DNA of 64,000 nucleotides from Hymenobacter telluris. GTDB lineage: Bacteria; Bacteroidota; Bacteroidia; Cytophagales; Hymenobacteraceae. Positions 24,149 through 31,798 of the stretch are shown one piece after another. A program made the translations under genes and the position numbers. The notes beneath the pieces are model-generated. The model saw only the letters and a program-made list of their open reading frames with translations, was not told the DNA's origin and made no database searches. The stretch's first letter is position 1. Each line of letters starts with the position of its first letter. The stretch spans positions 231,754 through 295,753 of the forward strand of contig NZ_JAFLQZ010000005.1 of NCBI RefSeq assembly GCF_017313265.1. Reading direction: 5' to 3'.

Positions 24149-25018
24149 CTACTCATAAAACCGGCGTAACCGGCGCAAACTCGTCAGCACCACCCAGTCG
24201 CCGAGGCGCGGGAGCAGCGTATGCACCAGCACAATCAGGCGGCCCAGCCCGGAAATGACAGTGCGCTTGCGCCGCCGCCGAATGTGCTGGTAGATGATGG
24301 CCGCCACCTGGGCTTGGCTTTTCTGCCAGCGCGGCGACCTATAGGCAATGGGCACGGGGTTGCCCTGGGCATCAAGCACCCGCTTATCGGGGTCGTTTTC
24401 AGTGAAGCCGATGTGCACCACTCCTAAATGCACGCCCGTGGTTGCTAGTTCCAACCGTAGGGTATGGGCCAGGTTGGCTACGGCGGCTTTACCGGCGCAG
24501 TACGCCGAGCCACTGGGCATCCCGTTCAGAGCTGAAATCGAGGAAATGAACGTGACGCAGCCCCGTGCTGCTACCAAGTGCGGCAAGGCGGCTTTCAGCG
24601 GGTACACGGCGCCGTACACGTTGCTGTCGAGCACGGCGCGGAATACCTCGGGCTGCATATCGGCGAAATAAGCGCGCTGAGAAATACTGGCATTGGCTAC
24701 CAGCACGTCAAGCCGGCCGAAGCAGCTGATGGCGGTGCCAATCAGTTGTTGGCAGGCGGCGTAGCTGGTTACGTCGGCCAGGCAGCTTACCACCGTGTAG
24801 CCTTCCGCAGCCAGTAGCGCCTCGGTGCGCGCCAACCGGTCGGGGCAACGGCCATTGAGCACTACGGCCGCCCCCTGCCCCGCCAGCACCCGCGCCGTCT
24901 CCCGGCCGATACCCGATTCGGAGCCGGTAACCAAGGCCACTTTTCCCGCCAGCGGGCCGGTTTTCGGCAGCTCCATCGTGGGCGCCGCCTTCTGAACGTC
25001 GGACAGCTGCTCAGACAT
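24149..25018 (-). CDS. Short-chain dehydrogenase/reductase
   Basis: 289 residues from ATG 25018, which overlaps the end of the epimerase gene by 8 bases (ATGTCTGA). The cofactor motif is 'VTGSESGIGRETA' (TGxxxGIG), the active serine is in 'FISSISALNG', and YxxxK is Tyr-Cys-Ala-Gly-Lys in 'GSAYCAGKAA'. The C-terminal basic tail 'RRRRKRTVISGLGRL' and hydrophobic end suggest membrane contact. It is in the arsenosugar operon and probably acts on a sugar or lipid part of the product. The substrate is inferred only. Confidence 0.9.
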   Translation of the reverse strand: MSEQLSDVQKAAPTMELPKTGPLAGKVALVTGSESGIGRETARVLAGQGAAVVLNGRCPDRLARTEALLAAEGYTVVSCLADVTSYAACQQLIGTAISCFGRLDVLVANASISQRAYFADMQPEVFRAVLDSNVYGAVYPLKAALPHLVAARGCVTFISSISALNGMPSGSAYCAGKAAVANLAHTLRLELATTGVHLGVVHIGFTENDPDKRVLDAQGNPVPIAYRSPRWQKSQAQVAAIIYQHIRRRRKRTVISGLGRLIVLVHTLLPRLGDWVVLTSLRRLRRFYE

Positions 25019-26012
25019 AGCCGTGCGTTTTAAACCAGTCGAAAGCCTCTGTAATTGCCTGGCCGACGGGAGTCTGAGGCAAGCCAAGTTCCGTACGGGC
25101 TTTGCGGGCGCTGAAGTAATGCCCATCGTTGGCTACGGCGGCCATGGCGGCATTGAGTGCGGCCGGCCGGCCAGTGAGGCGGGTTTTCCAGTCGCAGAGC
25201 CGGCCGTAGAGCTGGGCCAGGGCGGGCGGCAGCGGCCACCGGGGCGGGGCCACGCCCAGCACCTGCCCCATCAGCGTAAAGGCCTCGCGGAAGCTCAGGT
25301 TTTCGTTCCCCAAAATGTAGGACTCCCCTACCCGCCCCTGCGCGAGGGCATTGACGGCGGCAGTGGCCACGTCGCGCACGTGCACGTAGTTTTTGCCACC
25401 CGCCGGGTAGCCCGGCAGCGTGCCTTGGTAGAGCGCCAGCAGCAAGGCGTTGGAAGTCGGTTTGGCGTCGCCGGGGCCGAGCATGAACGTGGGGTGCACC
25501 AGCACGGCGGGCAGGCCAGCCGTAGCGGCACGCTGCACCAACCCGGCCGCGGCATATTTGCTGTCCATGTAGTCGAGGCCGTAGTGGCGGCCGTTGTAGG
25601 GCCGGGTTTCGTCGCCGGGGGCAGCCTTCGTACCGAAGCCGCACACGTTGGCCGTACCCACGTACACCAGGCGCGCCACATCGGCCCGGCGAGCCAGCGC
25701 CAGCACAGTTTCGGTACCGCCGTAGTTGGTAGCCCACACGGCCGGATTACGGGCCGGATTCACTTGAGCTAGCGCGGCGGCATGCAGAATATAGCCGCAG
25801 CCATCGGCGGCCGTGGCCACGGTGGCCGGCTGGCAGATGTCGCCGGTTACGCACTCAATCGGCAGCTCGCGCAGGGGGGGGAGCGGACCGTTGGCCGCTG
25901 GTTGCCCAGGGCGCAGCAGCGCCCGCACCGGATACCCGCGGCCGAGTAGCTCGGTTACGAGGTGACGGCCCAGAAAACCATTGGCGCCGGTAACAAGTAC
26001 GGTCGGCAGCAT
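25011..26012 (-). CDS. NAD-dependent epimerase/dehydratase family protein
   Basis: 333 residues. The extended-SDR Rossmann motif is 'VTGANGFLGRHL'. The Tyr-x3-Lys motif is in 'GLDYMDSKYAAAGLVQ' (YMDSK). 'GPGDAKPTSNALLLALYQG' and 'NYVHVRDVATA' are typical of sugar or steroid-like extended SDRs. Start overlaps by one base with the glycosyltransferase stop at 26012, and it overlaps the SDR gene downstream, so the three are translationally coupled. I infer modification of the ribose or aglycone part of arsenosugar products. Confidence 0.9.
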   Translation of the reverse strand: MLPTVLVTGANGFLGRHLVTELLGRGYPVRALLRPGQPAANGPLPPLRELPIECVTGDICQPATVATAADGCGYILHAAALAQVNPARNPAVWATNYGGTETVLALARRADVARLVYVGTANVCGFGTKAAPGDETRPYNGRHYGLDYMDSKYAAAGLVQRAATAGLPAVLVHPTFMLGPGDAKPTSNALLLALYQGTLPGYPAGGKNYVHVRDVATAAVNALAQGRVGESYILGNENLSFREAFTLMGQVLGVAPPRWPLPPALAQLYGRLCDWKTRLTGRPAALNAAMAAVANDGHYFSARKARTELGLPQTPVGQAITEAFDWFKTHGYV

Positions 26013-26704
26013 CAGCGGTAATTGAGCATGGTTTTGTAGCGGTGCGCAATGCGCCGGGGTGATACCCGCAGAAAGAACAGCAGAAATGCCGTTAGGTTGG
26101 CTAGCTGCACCCGCACCCAGCTGTTGGTGGCGTATTTGCGTGCCGATACCACTACATCCTGCGGTACAATAAGAAAGCGGGCCCGCTTACGAATACGGCG
26201 GATTATATCGAAATCCTCCATAATGCAATAGTACTCGTCGAAGCCGCCCAGCGCCTGAAACAGCGTGCGGGTGATGAAGAGGGTTTGGTCGCCGCCGCGG
26301 CTCATAATACCCTTAAACCGGGTTCCGTAGCTGTTAAGTCGGAGCAGCGGGTGCGCAGAATCGAACCGAAACCGGTAACAGCCAGCCTCATATCCGTCGG
26401 CAACGGCCTGCCGGATAGTAGCCACGTAGTCGGGGTGGATGCGCACATCGGCATGCACGAAGTAGAGCACGTTGCCGGTGGCGTGGTGGGCGCCGTGGTT
26501 CATTTGGGCGGCCCGGCCGGGAGTGGGGGCCTGCAATACGGTGGCGCCGGCGTGCCGAGCCACCTCGGCGGTGCCATCGGGGCTGTGGGCATCCACCACC
26601 AGCACCTCTATGGTGCCCGGCGGGGCATGCTGCCGTAGCTCGGCAACCAGCCGCCCAATGTGGGGGGCTTCGTTGTACGTGGGAATGATAACGCTAAGCA
26701 GCAT
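26012..26704 (-). CDS. Arsenosugar biosynthesis glycosyltransferase (TIGR04283 type)
   Basis: 230 residues, GT2 fold. 'SVIIPTYNEAPHIGRLV' starts the nucleotide-binding half, 'VLVVDAHSPDGT' and 'VHADVRIHPD' hold the Asp/DxD-type metal site, and 'GGFDEYYCIMEDFDIIRRI' is the acceptor-side ED motif. The C-terminus has a hydrophobic stretch (LANLTAFLLFFL). Members of this family occur with ArsM/ArsS. It is the first gene of the minus-strand unit, divergent from the DUF547 gene across 238 bp. Confidence 0.92.
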   Translation of the reverse strand: MLLSVIIPTYNEAPHIGRLVAELRQHAPPGTIEVLVVDAHSPDGTAEVARHAGATVLQAPTPGRAAQMNHGAHHATGNVLYFVHADVRIHPDYVATIRQAVADGYEAGCYRFRFDSAHPLLRLNSYGTRFKGIMSRGGDQTLFITRTLFQALGGFDEYYCIMEDFDIIRRIRKRARFLIVPQDVVVSARKYATNSWVRVQLANLTAFLLFFLRVSPRRIAHRYKTMLNYR

Positions 26705-26883
26705 ATCCGAAACAGGCAGAGAGGTAAGAGAGGTGCAAAGTCGGTAGGTTTTACCAGAAAGTGCGGCCGGTTACCAAACACGCTGGCCCCCGCCTGACTG
26801 CCGCGCCGGCTGGTAGCCTGCCTGGGCCGCCACCGCCAGCCAACTCCTTTCCTTGGCCAGCCGGTGGACCTACGCAGTAGAGT

Positions 26884-26901
26884 GCCGCAAAAGTTTGCGG
26901 C
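26884..26901. promoter_or_regulatory. Inverted repeat between divergent arsenosugar units
   Basis: GCCGCAAA-AG-TTTGCGGC, 8-bp arms, in the shared intergenic region of the glycosyltransferase and DUF547 genes. It could be an operator for either unit; it does not resemble the ArsR-type site at 29503-29550. Confidence 0.35.
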
Positions 26902-26942
26902 GGCTACATCTTTTGTGTGGGACGTTTCCGTATGTTCAACCA

Positions 26943-27752
26943 ATGAAACACGCAACAAAAATCCTGGTGGCAGCCGTGGTATTGGCCGGTAGTGCCCTTA
27001 CGGCGCTGGCGCTGGGCAGTGGCCGCCTCAACCTGGTTCCCACTCCTGCCTATACGGTTCCGGCGGTTAGCGCCCCCGTTGACCACAGCGCGTATGAGCG
27101 TCTGCTGAAAAAGCACGTCAACAACCTGGGCCTGGTGGACTACAAAGGCTTCAAGGCCGATGAAAAAGAGTTCAACCAGTACCTCAGCCAGCTCAGCAAC
27201 AACCCGCCCGCGGCCAACTCCAGCAAGGCCGAGCAGATGGCCTTCTGGATCAACGCCTACAACGCCTACACCATTCGCCTCATCCTCGACCACTACCCGG
27301 TGGAAAGCATCAAGGACATTGGCTCGAAAATCAAGATTCCCTTCGTGACCACGCCCTGGGCCGCCAAGTTTTTCAGCATCGGGGGCGAAAAAATGAGCCT
27401 CGACAACATCGAGCACGGCATCCTGCGCAAAAAGTACGACGACCCGCGCATCCACTTTGCGCTGGTATGTGCCTCCATTTCCTGCCCCCGTTTGCGCAAC
27501 GAGGCCTTCACTGCCGCCAAGCTTGACCGGCAGCTCGACGACCAGGGCAAGGATTTCTTGAACAATCCGGCAAAAAACAAGGTTGGCAAAGCCAAGGCGC
27601 AGCTGTCCAAGTATTTCGACTGGTACAAAGGCGACTGGGAGAAAAACGGGCAGTCGGTGGCGAAATGGGTGAACAAATACTCGGCCACCAAGATGGACGC
27701 TACGGCCGAGGTCAGCTACCTGGACTACAACTGGAGCCTGAACAAACAATAA
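26943..27752 (+). CDS. DUF547 domain-containing protein
   Basis: 269 residues from ATG 26943. There is a hydrophobic signal or anchor segment at 4-22. The DUF547 core is seen in 'EQMAFWINAYNAYTIRLILDH', 'SLDNIEHGILRKKYDDPRIHF' (both partly quoted as motif runs) and 'CASISCPRLRNEAF'. The conserved Cys, His and Asn residues suggest a papain/transglutaminase-like fold. DUF547 genes accompany arsenosugar loci in this phylum. It is upstream of arsM by 46 bp on the same strand. Confidence 0.88.
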   Translation: MKHATKILVAAVVLAGSALTALALGSGRLNLVPTPAYTVPAVSAPVDHSAYERLLKKHVNNLGLVDYKGFKADEKEFNQYLSQLSNNPPAANSSKAEQMAFWINAYNAYTIRLILDHYPVESIKDIGSKIKIPFVTTPWAAKFFSIGGEKMSLDNIEHGILRKKYDDPRIHFALVCASISCPRLRNEAFTAAKLDRQLDDQGKDFLNNPAKNKVGKAKAQLSKYFDWYKGDWEKNGQSVAKWVNKYSATKMDATAEVSYLDYNWSLNKQ

Positions 27753-27798
27753 GCTGCGCCAGCTTCGGCGGTATTTCACTAGCCATTTCTTTCTTCGC

Positions 27799-28767
27799 AT
27801 GGGTTATTTAGAAACCACTGCCGACGTGTACCGCCAGGCGGCGCACGAGCCCCAGGTGGGGCTGTGTTGCACCACCAACCCCGTGTGGCAGCTTCCCGGC
27901 CTGAGCATTCCGCAACGGATGCTCTCCATGAACTACGGCTGCGGCAGCACGGTTAATCCGCGCGACCTAACCAACAGTCCTACTGTGCTATACGTAGGAG
28001 TAGGCGGCGGCATGGAGCTGCTGCAATTCTCGTATTTCAGCCGCCGGCCGGGGGCGGTTATCGGGGTGGATGTGGTACCGGAAATGCTGGCAGCCTCCCG
28101 CGCCAACATGCTGGAAGCCGAAGCTCAGAACGAGTGGTTCAGCCCGGATTTCGTGGATTTGCGGGCCGGCGACGCCCTGCATTTGCCCGTGGATGATGCC
28201 AGCGTGGACGTGGCCGCTCAAAACTGCTTGTTCAACATCTTCAAGCTCGACGACCTGAAACGGGCCTTACAGGAAACCTACCGTGCGCTCAAGCCCCACG
28301 GCCGCCTGGTGATGTCGGACCCGACGTGTGAGCAGCCGATGAACGAGGAATTGCGCGCCGATGAGCGGCTGCGGGCCTTGTGCCTCACGGGCTCGTTGCC
28401 GTTGCAGCAGTACCTTGATTTGATAACGTCGGTGGGGTTTGGCACGGTGGAAGTACGCGCCAAGCGGGCCTACCGGGTGCTCTCGCCCCGGCACTACGCC
28501 ACCAATGAGCTGATTTACATCGAGAGCGTGGAAGTTTGCGCCATCAAAGACCCCATGCCCGCCGATGGCCCCTGCATTTTCACGGGCCGCACCGCCATTT
28601 ACTACGGCGGCGAGGAGTACTTCGACGACCAGAAAGGCCACGTGCTCATGCAAAACCAGCCCCTGGCCGTGTGCGACAAAACCGCCGGTGCCCTGCTGGC
28701 CCTGGGCCGCGACGACATCTTCGTGTCGGCTTCCACCTACCACTACGACGGCGGCGGATGCTGCTAA
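27799..28767 (+). CDS. arsM: Arsenosugar biosynthesis arsenite methyltransferase ArsM
   Basis: 322 residues. ArsM transfers methyl groups from SAM to As(III), giving methylarsenicals that feed ArsS. The SAM motif I is 'LYVGVGGGMELLQFS', with 'GVDVVPEML' after it. Arsenic-site cysteines are seen at Cys23-Cys24, Cys48 and the 'AAQNCLFN' position. A C-terminal extension carries 'IFTGRTAIYYGG' and ends in GGGCC. It lies after DUF547 and before a strong terminator. Confidence 0.95.
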   Translation: MGYLETTADVYRQAAHEPQVGLCCTTNPVWQLPGLSIPQRMLSMNYGCGSTVNPRDLTNSPTVLYVGVGGGMELLQFSYFSRRPGAVIGVDVVPEMLAASRANMLEAEAQNEWFSPDFVDLRAGDALHLPVDDASVDVAAQNCLFNIFKLDDLKRALQETYRALKPHGRLVMSDPTCEQPMNEELRADERLRALCLTGSLPLQQYLDLITSVGFGTVEVRAKRAYRVLSPRHYATNELIYIESVEVCAIKDPMPADGPCIFTGRTAIYYGGEEYFDDQKGHVLMQNQPLAVCDKTAGALLALGRDDIFVSASTYHYDGGGCC

Positions 28768-28780
28768 GTACAGCAACGCA

Positions 28781-28820
28781 AAAACGCCCGGCTGGCCCCA
28801 AACCAGCCGGGCGTTTTCTT
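28781..28820 (+). terminator. Terminator after arsM
   Basis: AAAACGCCCGGCTGG, loop, CCAGCCGGGCGTTTT and a T-run: 15-bp perfect stem. Confidence 0.9.
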
Positions 28821-28826
28821 TCCCTT

Positions 28827-29471
28827 ATGCGCCGTAATCATCTAGCCAATAATCTGTTGCTAAGCCTTGGTTTGGTAGCAACGCCAGCGCTGGCCCAAAG
28901 TCCGTTGCCAACCGAAGTGCACCGCTACAGCATTGAGGTGGCCGGCCTGCGCGTGGGCACCATGACCGCCACCCGCCAAGCCCTTAGTACCAGCAACGTA
29001 CGCTACAGCCTCGTCAGCGACGTGCAGGTGAACTTTCTGGTGTATCATCTGAAAGTGTATTATAAGGTTATCAACCAGGTGCAGAACGGCCAATTGCTGC
29101 TTTCCACGGTGGAAGCCCATACCAACCAAGGGAATTTCACTTCCCGAACCGAGTGGAAAAAAGACCACTACGACATCGTGGCCGACCAGTACAAGCATCA
29201 CTACCGCGGCACCGAGGTGCGGCCTATTCGCTACACCGTCACGGATATGTTTTTCGGCGAACCGCAGGGCCAGCCACAAGCCTACGGAGAGTATTTCGGC
29301 GACTATTTTCAGGTGCAGAACATAGCCCCAGGCCACTATCAGGCGGAGCGCAACGGCCGCGAAGACGAATACCACTACAAAAACGGGCAGCTGGTATCCA
29401 TTATCAAGAAAAACCCGCTCAAAAACTTCATTATCCGCCAGATACCGCCACCTCCGGTAAGTAACCGCTAG
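28827..29471 (+). CDS. DUF6134 family secreted protein
   Basis: 214 residues from ATG 28827, just after the arsM terminator. The signal peptide ends near residue 23 (ALAQ). The mature part has 'YSIEVAGLRVGTMTATRQ', repeated Tyr-rich strands, and 'DMFFGEPQGQPQAYGEYFGDYF', which fits DUF6134 periplasmic or outer-membrane-associated proteins. Members look like beta-sheet lipid-binding-type proteins, but function is unknown. It is probably independent of the arsenic operons on each side. Confidence 0.7.
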   Translation: MRRNHLANNLLLSLGLVATPALAQSPLPTEVHRYSIEVAGLRVGTMTATRQALSTSNVRYSLVSDVQVNFLVYHLKVYYKVINQVQNGQLLLSTVEAHTNQGNFTSRTEWKKDHYDIVADQYKHHYRGTEVRPIRYTVTDMFFGEPQGQPQAYGEYFGDYFQVQNIAPGHYQAERNGREDEYHYKNGQLVSIIKKNPLKNFIIRQIPPPPVSNR

Positions 29472-29502
29472 GCGACAAGCTCTGCTGAACGGAAATTTTT
29501 AC

Positions 29503-29550
29503 ACTATGACGTATACTCACGTCATAGTATGTCGTATATTTACGACATAC
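29503..29550. promoter_or_regulatory. Double palindromic operator of arsR
   Basis: Two perfect palindromes overlap by two bases: ACTATGACGT-N6-ACGTCATAGT (29503-29528) and GTATGTCGTA-N4-TACGACATAC (29527-29550). They sit 14 bases before the ArsR ATG and cover a -7-like TATATTTA. Similar half sites (TATGACGT, TATGTCGT) suggest two ArsR dimers and autorepression. Confidence 0.7.
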
Positions 29551-29563
29551 ATCATAGCACCGC

Positions 29564-29914
29564 ATGACTTACGCTAAGACCACCGTTTTCACTGAAGAGC
29601 AGCAGCAGCTGGCCCGCATTGCCAAGGCGCTGGCCCATCCGGCGCGGGTAGCCATTGTTCAGCTGCTGGCCGCAAAGAAAACGTGCATCTCCGGCGACAT
29701 TGCTGCCGAGTTGCCTTTGTCACGCACCACCGTTTCGCAACACTTGCAGGAGCTGAAGGCGCTGGACCTGATTCGGGGCGAAATTGATGGACTTACCGTC
29801 TGCTACTGCCTCAATATCAAGCTACTGCAACAAGTAAACCAGCAGTTCACAACCTTTTTTGTGGAGGCCACCGCCAACGAGCCTTGCGGCCCGGATGCCG
29901 GGTGCGCCTGCTGA
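29564..29914 (+). CDS. arsR: ArsR/SmtB family regulator
   Basis: 116 residues. The winged helix is seen in '[20 protein letters not shown]' and recognition helix '[19 protein letters not shown]'. The classical ELCVCDL arsenic site is not present; instead cysteines occur in 'KKTCISGD', 'VCYCLN' and the tail '[11 protein letters not shown]'. So inducer binding may use another geometry, as in several other ArsR subgroups. It lies behind a double palindromic operator and starts an operon with DUF6428, an acetyltransferase and ArsC. Confidence 0.92.
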   Translation: MTYAKTTVFTEEQQQLARIAKALAHPARVAIVQLLAAKKTCISGDIAAELPLSRTTVSQHLQELKALDLIRGEIDGLTVCYCLNIKLLQQVNQQFTTFFVEATANEPCGPDAGCAC

Positions 29915-29940
29915 TTTTTCTCACTTCCACCTTCCTTTTT

Positions 29941-30399
29941 ATGAGAATCTCTGAAATGAAGCAGTCCTTGCAAGGGCTGGATACGGTTAACTTCCAGCTG
30001 CCCGATGGCTCCTATCTGCCCGCCCATTTCCACGTGACGGAAGTAGGCCTCGTGAGCAAGCATTTTATTGATTGTGGCGGCGTAGAGCGCCAAGAAACCG
30101 TAGCCAACTTCCAGCTCTGGGAAGCCGGCGACTACGACCACCGGCTGGCGCCCCGGAAATTCCTGCACATCCTGAAGCTCTCGGAAAAGATTCTGGGTTC
30201 CAACGACCTCGACATCGAGGTGGAATATCAGCAAGCCACCATCGGCAAGTTTGGCCTGACCTTCAACGGCACCGATTTCGTTTTAACCCCGAAGCAAACG
30301 GCCTGCCTGGCCCAGGACGCCTGCGGGATTCCGGCGCACCAGATTGAGCTGCCGCAGTTGCAGATAGCCAGCTGCACACCCGGGGGCGGGTGCTGCTAA
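29941..30399 (+). CDS. DUF6428 family protein
   Basis: 152 residues, 26 bp after arsR. It is a soluble protein with 'LPAHFHVTEVGLVSKHFIDCGG', 'FQLWEAGDYDHRLAP' and a repeated-strand core, conserved next to ArsR and ArsC in Bacteroidota. His residues in HFHVTE and the Cys of IDCGG could bind metal. The tail 'SCTPGGGCC' is Gly/Cys-rich like the end of ArsM. The function is not known; arsenic binding or relay is an inference. Confidence 0.75.
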   Translation: MRISEMKQSLQGLDTVNFQLPDGSYLPAHFHVTEVGLVSKHFIDCGGVERQETVANFQLWEAGDYDHRLAPRKFLHILKLSEKILGSNDLDIEVEYQQATIGKFGLTFNGTDFVLTPKQTACLAQDACGIPAHQIELPQLQIASCTPGGGCC

Positions 30400-30448
30400 C
30401 ACATTACCTTTCAGATGCTAACAGGTTGTTTTATTTGCTTTGCACCTC

Positions 30449-30943
30449 ATGACTATACAGCCTTTTGCACCAGCACACTGGCCTGCCGCTGCTGCCATCT
30501 ATGAGGCAGGCATAGCCACCGGTAACGCCACGTTTGCCACCGCCGCCCCCAGCTGGGTTGACTGGGACCAGGCGCACCTGCCGCATAGCCGCTTGGTAGC
30601 CGTTGCGGCCGATGGCCAGGTGGTTGGCTGGGCGGCGCTGTCGCCGGTGTCGAGCCGCTGCGTGTATGGGGGCGTGGCCGAGGTGAGCGTGTACGTGGCG
30701 GATGCCGCTCGGGGCCAGGGTGTGGGCCGGCAGTTGCTGGAAGCATTGGTGCGCGAGTCGGAGCAGCATAACATGTGGACCTTGCAGGCGGGCATCTTCC
30801 CCGAAAACGAAGCCAGCCTTCGGCTCCACGCAGCAGCGGGCTTCCGGCAGGTGGGCCGGCGGGAGCGAATTGGCAAAATGGGCAGCCGGTGGCGCGACAC
30901 CTTGCTGTTGGAGCGCCGCAGCACCTTGGTGGGTTCGAGCTAG
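30449..30943 (+). CDS. GNAT N-acetyltransferase, ArsN1/PAT-like
   Basis: 164 residues from ATG 30449 (a TTG lies 3 codons upstream). It has the phosphinothricin/arsinothricin acetyltransferase layout: 'IYEAGIATGNATFAT', 'VVGWAALSPVSSRCVYGGVAEVSVYV' (partly quoted), the acetyl-CoA loop 'ARGQGVGRQLL', and 'AGFRQVGRRERIGKM'. ArsN1 acetylates arsinothricin, an arsenic antibiotic, and its genes lie in ars operons. The context between ArsR/DUF6428 and ArsC supports that reading. Confidence 0.85.
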   Translation: MTIQPFAPAHWPAAAAIYEAGIATGNATFATAAPSWVDWDQAHLPHSRLVAVAADGQVVGWAALSPVSSRCVYGGVAEVSVYVADAARGQGVGRQLLEALVRESEQHNMWTLQAGIFPENEASLRLHAAAGFRQVGRRERIGKMGSRWRDTLLLERRSTLVGSS

Positions 30944-30968
30944 CCTAGCAGACATCTTATTCAAGCGC

Positions 30969-31409
30969 ATGATGCCCCATAAAAAGAACGTACTGGTGCT
31001 GTGCACCGGCAACTCCTGCCGCAGCCAACTGCTGCACGGCTACCTTACGCAGCTGCTTGCTGCTGATGCTGCCACCGTGTATAGCGCCGGTATAGAAACG
31101 CACGGCCTCAATCCGCGGGCGGTACAGGTGATGCGCGAAGACGGCGTGGATATTTCGCACCACACCAGCAACCACGTAGCGGAGTATGCCGCGGTGCCTT
31201 TCGATTACGTCATTACCGTCTGCGACCATGCCAACGAGGTCTGCCCGGTGTTTCCCTCAACCGCCCGCAAACTGCACCACAACTTCCCGGACCCAGCAAA
31301 AGCCACCGGCACAGAATCGGAAATTCTAACGCAGTTCCGGCAGGTTCGTGACCAGGTGAAAGCCTACGCCCGCAACTTCGTGCGGCAGGAGTTTGCCGTA
31401 GGTGCGTAG
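30969..31409 (+). CDS. arsC: Arsenate reductase, thioredoxin-coupled LMW-PTP type
   Basis: 146 residues from ATG 30969. The phosphatase loop CX5R is Cys12 to Arg18 (CTGNSCR), and the further cysteines in 'TVCDHANEVCPVF' supply the thiol relay of the thioredoxin-type enzyme. The catalytic aspartate region is 'HNFPDPAKATG'. It reduces arsenate to arsenite for methylation or export. It is the last gene of the ArsR operon, 25 bp after the acetyltransferase. Confidence 0.93.
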   Translation: MMPHKKNVLVLCTGNSCRSQLLHGYLTQLLAADAATVYSAGIETHGLNPRAVQVMREDGVDISHHTSNHVAEYAAVPFDYVITVCDHANEVCPVFPSTARKLHHNFPDPAKATGTESEILTQFRQVRDQVKAYARNFVRQEFAVGA

Positions 31410-31439
31410 CGAATATAGCGGTTTTGTGCACCGTAGCCC

Positions 31440-31531
31440 CCCGATGTAGAGACGCGTATTCGCGTCTCTACATCGGGAACCGAAATCGTGCAGACAGCGC
31501 GGCCGACCAGACGCGAATACGCTTCTCTACA
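31440..31531. repeat. GTAGAGACGCG palindromic repeat
   Basis: A perfect 17-bp hairpin (CCCGATGTAGAGACGCG and its complement, loop TATT) at 31440-31477, followed by a decayed second copy near 31504-31531. It belongs to the same family as 32742-32853, 60483-60589 and 63909 to the end. Confidence 0.8.
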
Positions 31532-31631
31532 GCCGCCGGGCTGCCCCGTTCACGTAACCGCTGTATTGTCGCTTAGCAGTTGCGGTGGATGCCGTTTGGC
31601 CGATTACTGAAGCCACCTTTTTCGTTTAAAT

Positions 31632-31666
31632 AAAAAAAGCCTGCCAATGCTCGGTGGGCTTTTTTG
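31632..31666 (+). terminator. Terminator-like hairpin before paaA
   Basis: AAAAAAGCC and GGGCTTTTTT flank a GC-rich loop and a T-run. It lies in the 389-bp gap between arsC and paaA, which otherwise holds only the repeat at 31440-31531 and the operator at 31760-31783. Confidence 0.6.
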
Positions 31667-31759
31667 TGTCCTGATTTATTGCCGTGCCGGGTCCTTGGCA
31701 GGCTATGGCTGTGCGCGGGGCAACAGCGTAAAAGAGCAGGTCAGTAAATTTTTCTTACT

Positions 31760-31788
31760 TTTAACTAACGCTTGTTAGTTAAACTTTG
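31760..31788 (+). promoter_or_regulatory. Operator/promoter of the paa operon (TetR/PaaR-type site)
   Basis: TTTAACTAAC-GCTT-GTTAGTTAAA is a perfect inverted repeat resembling the CTAACG/TTAG-type sites of TetR-family paa regulators. It ends next to AAACTTTG (31781-31788), a -7-like sequence 10 bases before the paaA start. No regulator gene is adjacent. Confidence 0.6.
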
Positions 31789-31798
31789 TTGAAGCGGT

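Noticed and set aside
26904..27800. 298-codon minus-strand frame opposite DUF547
   Set aside because: Shadow of the DUF547 gene; no domain character.
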